Assembly: GCA_963513935.1 (NCBI GenBank)
Contig: OY740769.1
Coordinates: forward strand, 107,239,762 to 107,303,761
DNA from: Aphrophora alni
Lineage: Eukaryota; Arthropoda; Insecta; Hemiptera; Aphrophoridae
Length of the DNA: 64,000 bases
Direction: 5' to 3'
Below are positions 61,257 through 64,000 of the stretch, piece by piece. The notes beneath the pieces are model-generated. The model searched no databases. It worked only from the letters and a program-made list of their open reading frames with translations, and was not told the origin of the DNA. The position numbers and the translations under genes were made by a program. Each line of letters opens with the position of its first letter. Position 1 is the first letter of the stretch.

Positions 61257-63320
61257 ACCGGGTAGAGTACTCTTGGGAAGGCAAAAAATAAATGTTACTA
61301 TTTGTTATTCATTGAAAATGTGTGTCATTGTCTGTATTTGTCACCGGGTAGGGTACTCTTGGAAAGACAACAAATAAATGTTACTATTTGTTATTCAACG
61401 AAGACTCGTGTCCTTGCCGATATTGTGTACCGGGTAGAGTACTCTTGGGAAGGCAAAAAATAAATGTTACTATTTGTTATTCATTGAAAATGCGTGTCAT
61501 TGTCTGTATTTGTCACCGGGTAGGGTACTCTTGGAAAGACAACAAATAAATGTTACTATTTGTTATTCAACGAAGACTCGTGTCCTTGCCGATATTGTGT
61601 ACCGGGTAGAGTACTCTTGGGAAGGCAAAAAATAAATGTTACTATTTGTTAGTCATTGAAAATGCGTGTCATTGTCTGTATTTGTCACCGGGTAGGGTAC
61701 TCTTGGAAAGACAACAAATAAATGTTACTATTTGTTATTCAACGAAGACTCGTGTCCTTGCCGATATTGTGTACCGGGTAGAGTACTCTTGGGAAGGCAA
61801 AAAATAAATGTTACTATTTGTTATTCATTGAAAATGCGTGTCATTGTCTGTATTTGTCACCGGGTAGGGTACTCTTGGAAAGACAACAAATAAATGTTAC
61901 TATTTGTTATTCAACGAAGACTCGTGTCCTTGCCGATATTGTGTACCGGGTAGAGTACTCTTGGGAAGGCAAAAAATAAATGTTACTATTTGTTATTCAT
62001 TGAAAATGCGTGTCATTGTCTGTATTTGTCACCGGGTAGGGTACTCTTGGAAAGACAACAAATAAATGTTACTATTTGTTATTCAACGAAGACTCGTGTC
62101 CTTGCCGATATTGTGTACCGGGTTGAGTACTCTTGGGAAGGCAAAAAATAAATGTTACTATTTGTTATTCATTGAAAATGCGTGTCATTGTCTGTATTTG
62201 TCACCGGGTAGGGTACTCTTGGAAAGACAACAAATAAATGTTACTATTTGTTATTCAACGAAGACTCGTGTCCTTGCCGATATTGTGTACCGGGTAGAGT
62301 ACTCTTGGGAAGGCAAAAAATAAATGTTACTATTTGTTATTCATTGAAAATGCGTGTCATTGTCTGTATTTGTCACCGGGTAGGGTACTCTTGGAAAGAC
62401 AACAAATAAATGTTACTATTTGTTATTCAACGAAGACTCGTGTCCTTGCCGATATTGTGTACCGGGTAGGGTACTCTTGGGAAGGCAAAAAATAAATGTT
62501 ACTATTTGTTATTCATTGAAAATGCGTGTCATTGTCTGTATTTGTCACCGGGTAGGGTACTCTTGGAAAGACAACAAATAAATGTTACTATTTGTTATTC
62601 AACGAAGACTCGTGTCCTTGCCGATATTGTGTACCGGGTAGGGTACTCTTGGGAAGGCAAAAAATAAATGTTACTATTTGTTATTCATTGAAAATGCGTG
62701 TCATTGTCTGTATTTGTCACCGGGTAGGGTACTCTTGGAAAGACAACAAATAAATGTTACTATTTGTTATTCAACGAAGACTCGTGTCCTTGCCGATATT
62801 GTGTACCGGGCAGGGTACTCTTGGGAAGGCAAAAAATAAATGTTACTATTTGTTATTCATTGAAAATGCGTGTCATTGTCTGTATTTGTCACCGGGTAGG
62901 GTACTCTTGGAAAGACAACAAATAAATGTTACTATTTGTTATTCAACGAAGACTCGTGTCCTTGCCGATATTGTGTACCGGGTAGGGTACTCTTGGGAAG
63001 GCAAAAAATAAATGTTACTATTTGTTATTCATTGAAAATGCGTGTCATTGTCTGTATTTGTCACCGGGTAGGGTACTCTTGGAAAGACAACAAATAAATG
63101 TTACTATTTGTTATTCAACGAAGACTCGTGTCCTTGCCGATATTGTGTACCGGGTAGGGTACTCTTGGGAAGGCAAAAAATAAATGTTACTATTTGTTAT
63201 TCATTGAAAATGCGTGTCATTGTCTGTATTTGTCACCGGGTAGGGTACTCTTGGAAAGACAACAAATAAATGTTACTATTTGTTATTCAACGAAGACTCG
63301 TGTCCTTGCCGATATTGTGC
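61257..63320 (+). repeat. Minisatellite with a 172-bp higher-order unit (two 86-bp monomers)
   Basis: Twelve tandem dimers, each of exactly 172 bp, start at 61,257 and every 172 bases to 63,149. Monomer A begins ACCGGGTAGAGTACTCTTGG and contains GAAGGCAAAAAATAAATG and TCATTGAAAATGCGTG. Monomer B begins ACCGGGTAGGGTACTCTTGG and contains AAGACAACAAATAAATG and CAACGAAGACTCGTG. Dimers differ by only single bases. Because 172 is not a multiple of 3, frames rotate from copy to copy; the repeated frames of about 85 codons (62,066 and 62,754, four dimers apart) are by-products, not genes. Confidence 0.97.
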
Positions 63321-63400
63321 ACTGGGTAAGGGAGTCTTGGCGAAGACAACAAATAAATATAACTATTTGTTATTTATCGATAAACGTGTAAAAATGCTCT
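63321..63400 (+). repeat. Degenerate right edge of the minisatellite
   Basis: One diverged monomer (GCACTGGGTAAGGGAGTC... CTATTTGTTATTTATCGA) ends the array. Confidence 0.75.
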
Positions 63401-63655
63401 GGAAATGCTTGACTGGTAATCAAATGCAAATAATCATATCTGACAATGATCACAACTGGAAACTTTAGTCACGGTAAATCATAAATACTCATTAAAAACA
63501 ATTGACAGTAATTGTAGATGTTTTATACCGATGAATATTACAATTTCCAGATTGTATACTGAGATTTTAATTATATCTCAATTAATTATATTGCTCGAAA
63601 TGTTAGTATCATATTAAGAATATTGTTTTATTTGATAGAATTCCATGTTATACAA
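63401..63655. other. AT-rich noncoding stretch
   Basis: Nothing recognised. Confidence 0.6.
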
Positions 63656-64000
63656 TTTTTTTTTTTAAATTATATTTTATTACAACTAAGTTAAATACAA
63701 CCTAACAAGCAATTTATTCTGAATACATGGTTTTAACAATGATATGGTTCAAACAGCTCTAGTTCATTAAACAGAGTCCAGTTTTAGTCTCGCACCAAGT
63801 CAATGGGCTTTGTCCTCTTCAGCCTTCGCAGGTCCTTTCTGGCGTTGAGGAGAGGGAGCATTTCTATATTCTCATGAGCTTCCAGTCTCTTACTGTGTCT
63901 TAAGGAGCATACCTTAATTTCCTCAGCCACGGTATTGATTTTTAAGTCACGATGGATGTTGTCGCTCCTCACATACCATGGAGCTTTACAGATTTGCCTC
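63656..64000 (-). mobile_element. 3' end of a second Jockey-clade element, cut by the window edge
   Basis: Read on the minus strand from the right edge, an open frame gives APWYVRSDNIHRDLKINTVA, continues to RRLKRTKPIDLVRD and stops with TAA at 63,784. This parallels the last 65 or so residues of the intact ORF2 (APWFVRNDDLHRDLGMSTVS ... RRLKRTKPLDLV), roughly half the residues being identical by eye, so it is a related but separate family. About 120 bases of 3' untranslated sequence follow, ending in an 11-base A tail (T on plus, 63,656-63,666). The frame is open to the edge, so whether the rest of the element is intact is unknown. Confidence 0.85.

Noticed and set aside
61144..63391. Several plus-strand frames of 65-85 codons across the minisatellite
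   Set aside because: They recur every four dimers because 172 is 1 modulo 3; they are by-products of the repeat with no domain or independent conservation.
60885..63400. CRISPR-like regular array
   Set aside because: There are no variable spacers; both halves of the unit repeat, and the setting is a eukaryotic minisatellite.

Overview
The window reads as AT-rich, gene-poor nuclear DNA from an insect. The evidence is a nearly complete Jockey-clade non-LTR retrotransposon, several decayed mariner/IS630-like transposases of a type common in insects, blocks of TTAGG-like sequence (the insect telomere unit), and remnants of Polinton/Maverick-type capsid genes. Order is uncertain; a hemipteran is a guess from the flavour of the repeats. 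No host gene can be shown from end to end. Two short candidate host exons lie near 51.3-52.4 kb.

Layout. 0.9-3.9 kb: two decayed mariner-like transposases, both on the minus strand. 5.0-15.8 kb: a dispersed repeat in three copies, two of which form large inverted arms (9.4-11.2 and 14.3-15.7 kb), plus a foldback hairpin at 7.7 kb and a tRNA-like promoter box at 13.5 kb. 17.7-18.9 kb: three consecutive broken genes of Polinton/adintovirus type, then a mariner-like element (to 20.5 kb) apparently inserted beside or into the third. 22.15-22.61 kb: a compact element with perfect 34-bp terminal inverted repeats. 23.4 kb: a second foldback hairpin sharing a core with the first. 28.9 and 31.2 kb: TTAGG-like blocks in opposite orientation. 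33.1-33.95 kb: an internally deleted mariner-like element between inverted ends. 34.6-35.5 kb: a long GA microsatellite abutting an approximately 540-bp imperfect palindrome.

43.15-47.80 kb is the only region with well-preserved coding sequence. It is a Jockey-type element flanked by an 11-12 bp target-site duplication. ORF1 is a nucleic-acid-binding protein with coiled coil and CCHC zinc knuckles, broken by one +1 frame change. ORF2 is an intact endonuclease-reverse transcriptase of 890 residues. The ORF1 stop and ORF2 start overlap as ATGA, so ORF2 is probably translated by termination-reinitiation. The encoded proteins would act together: ORF1 binds and packages the RNA, while ORF2 nicks the target and primes reverse transcription. 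A decayed reverse transcriptase follows at 48.7-50.1 kb, and the 3' end of another Jockey relative enters on the minus strand at the right edge. 60.9-63.4 kb is a minisatellite with a two-monomer higher-order unit (2 x 86 = 172 bp), about twelve homogenised copies between degenerate edges.

Everything else is AT-rich noncoding DNA where I see only short repeats, homopolymer runs and isolated motifs. Those stretches are listed so the gaps are explicit. All similarities were judged by eye, without alignment software or database searches.
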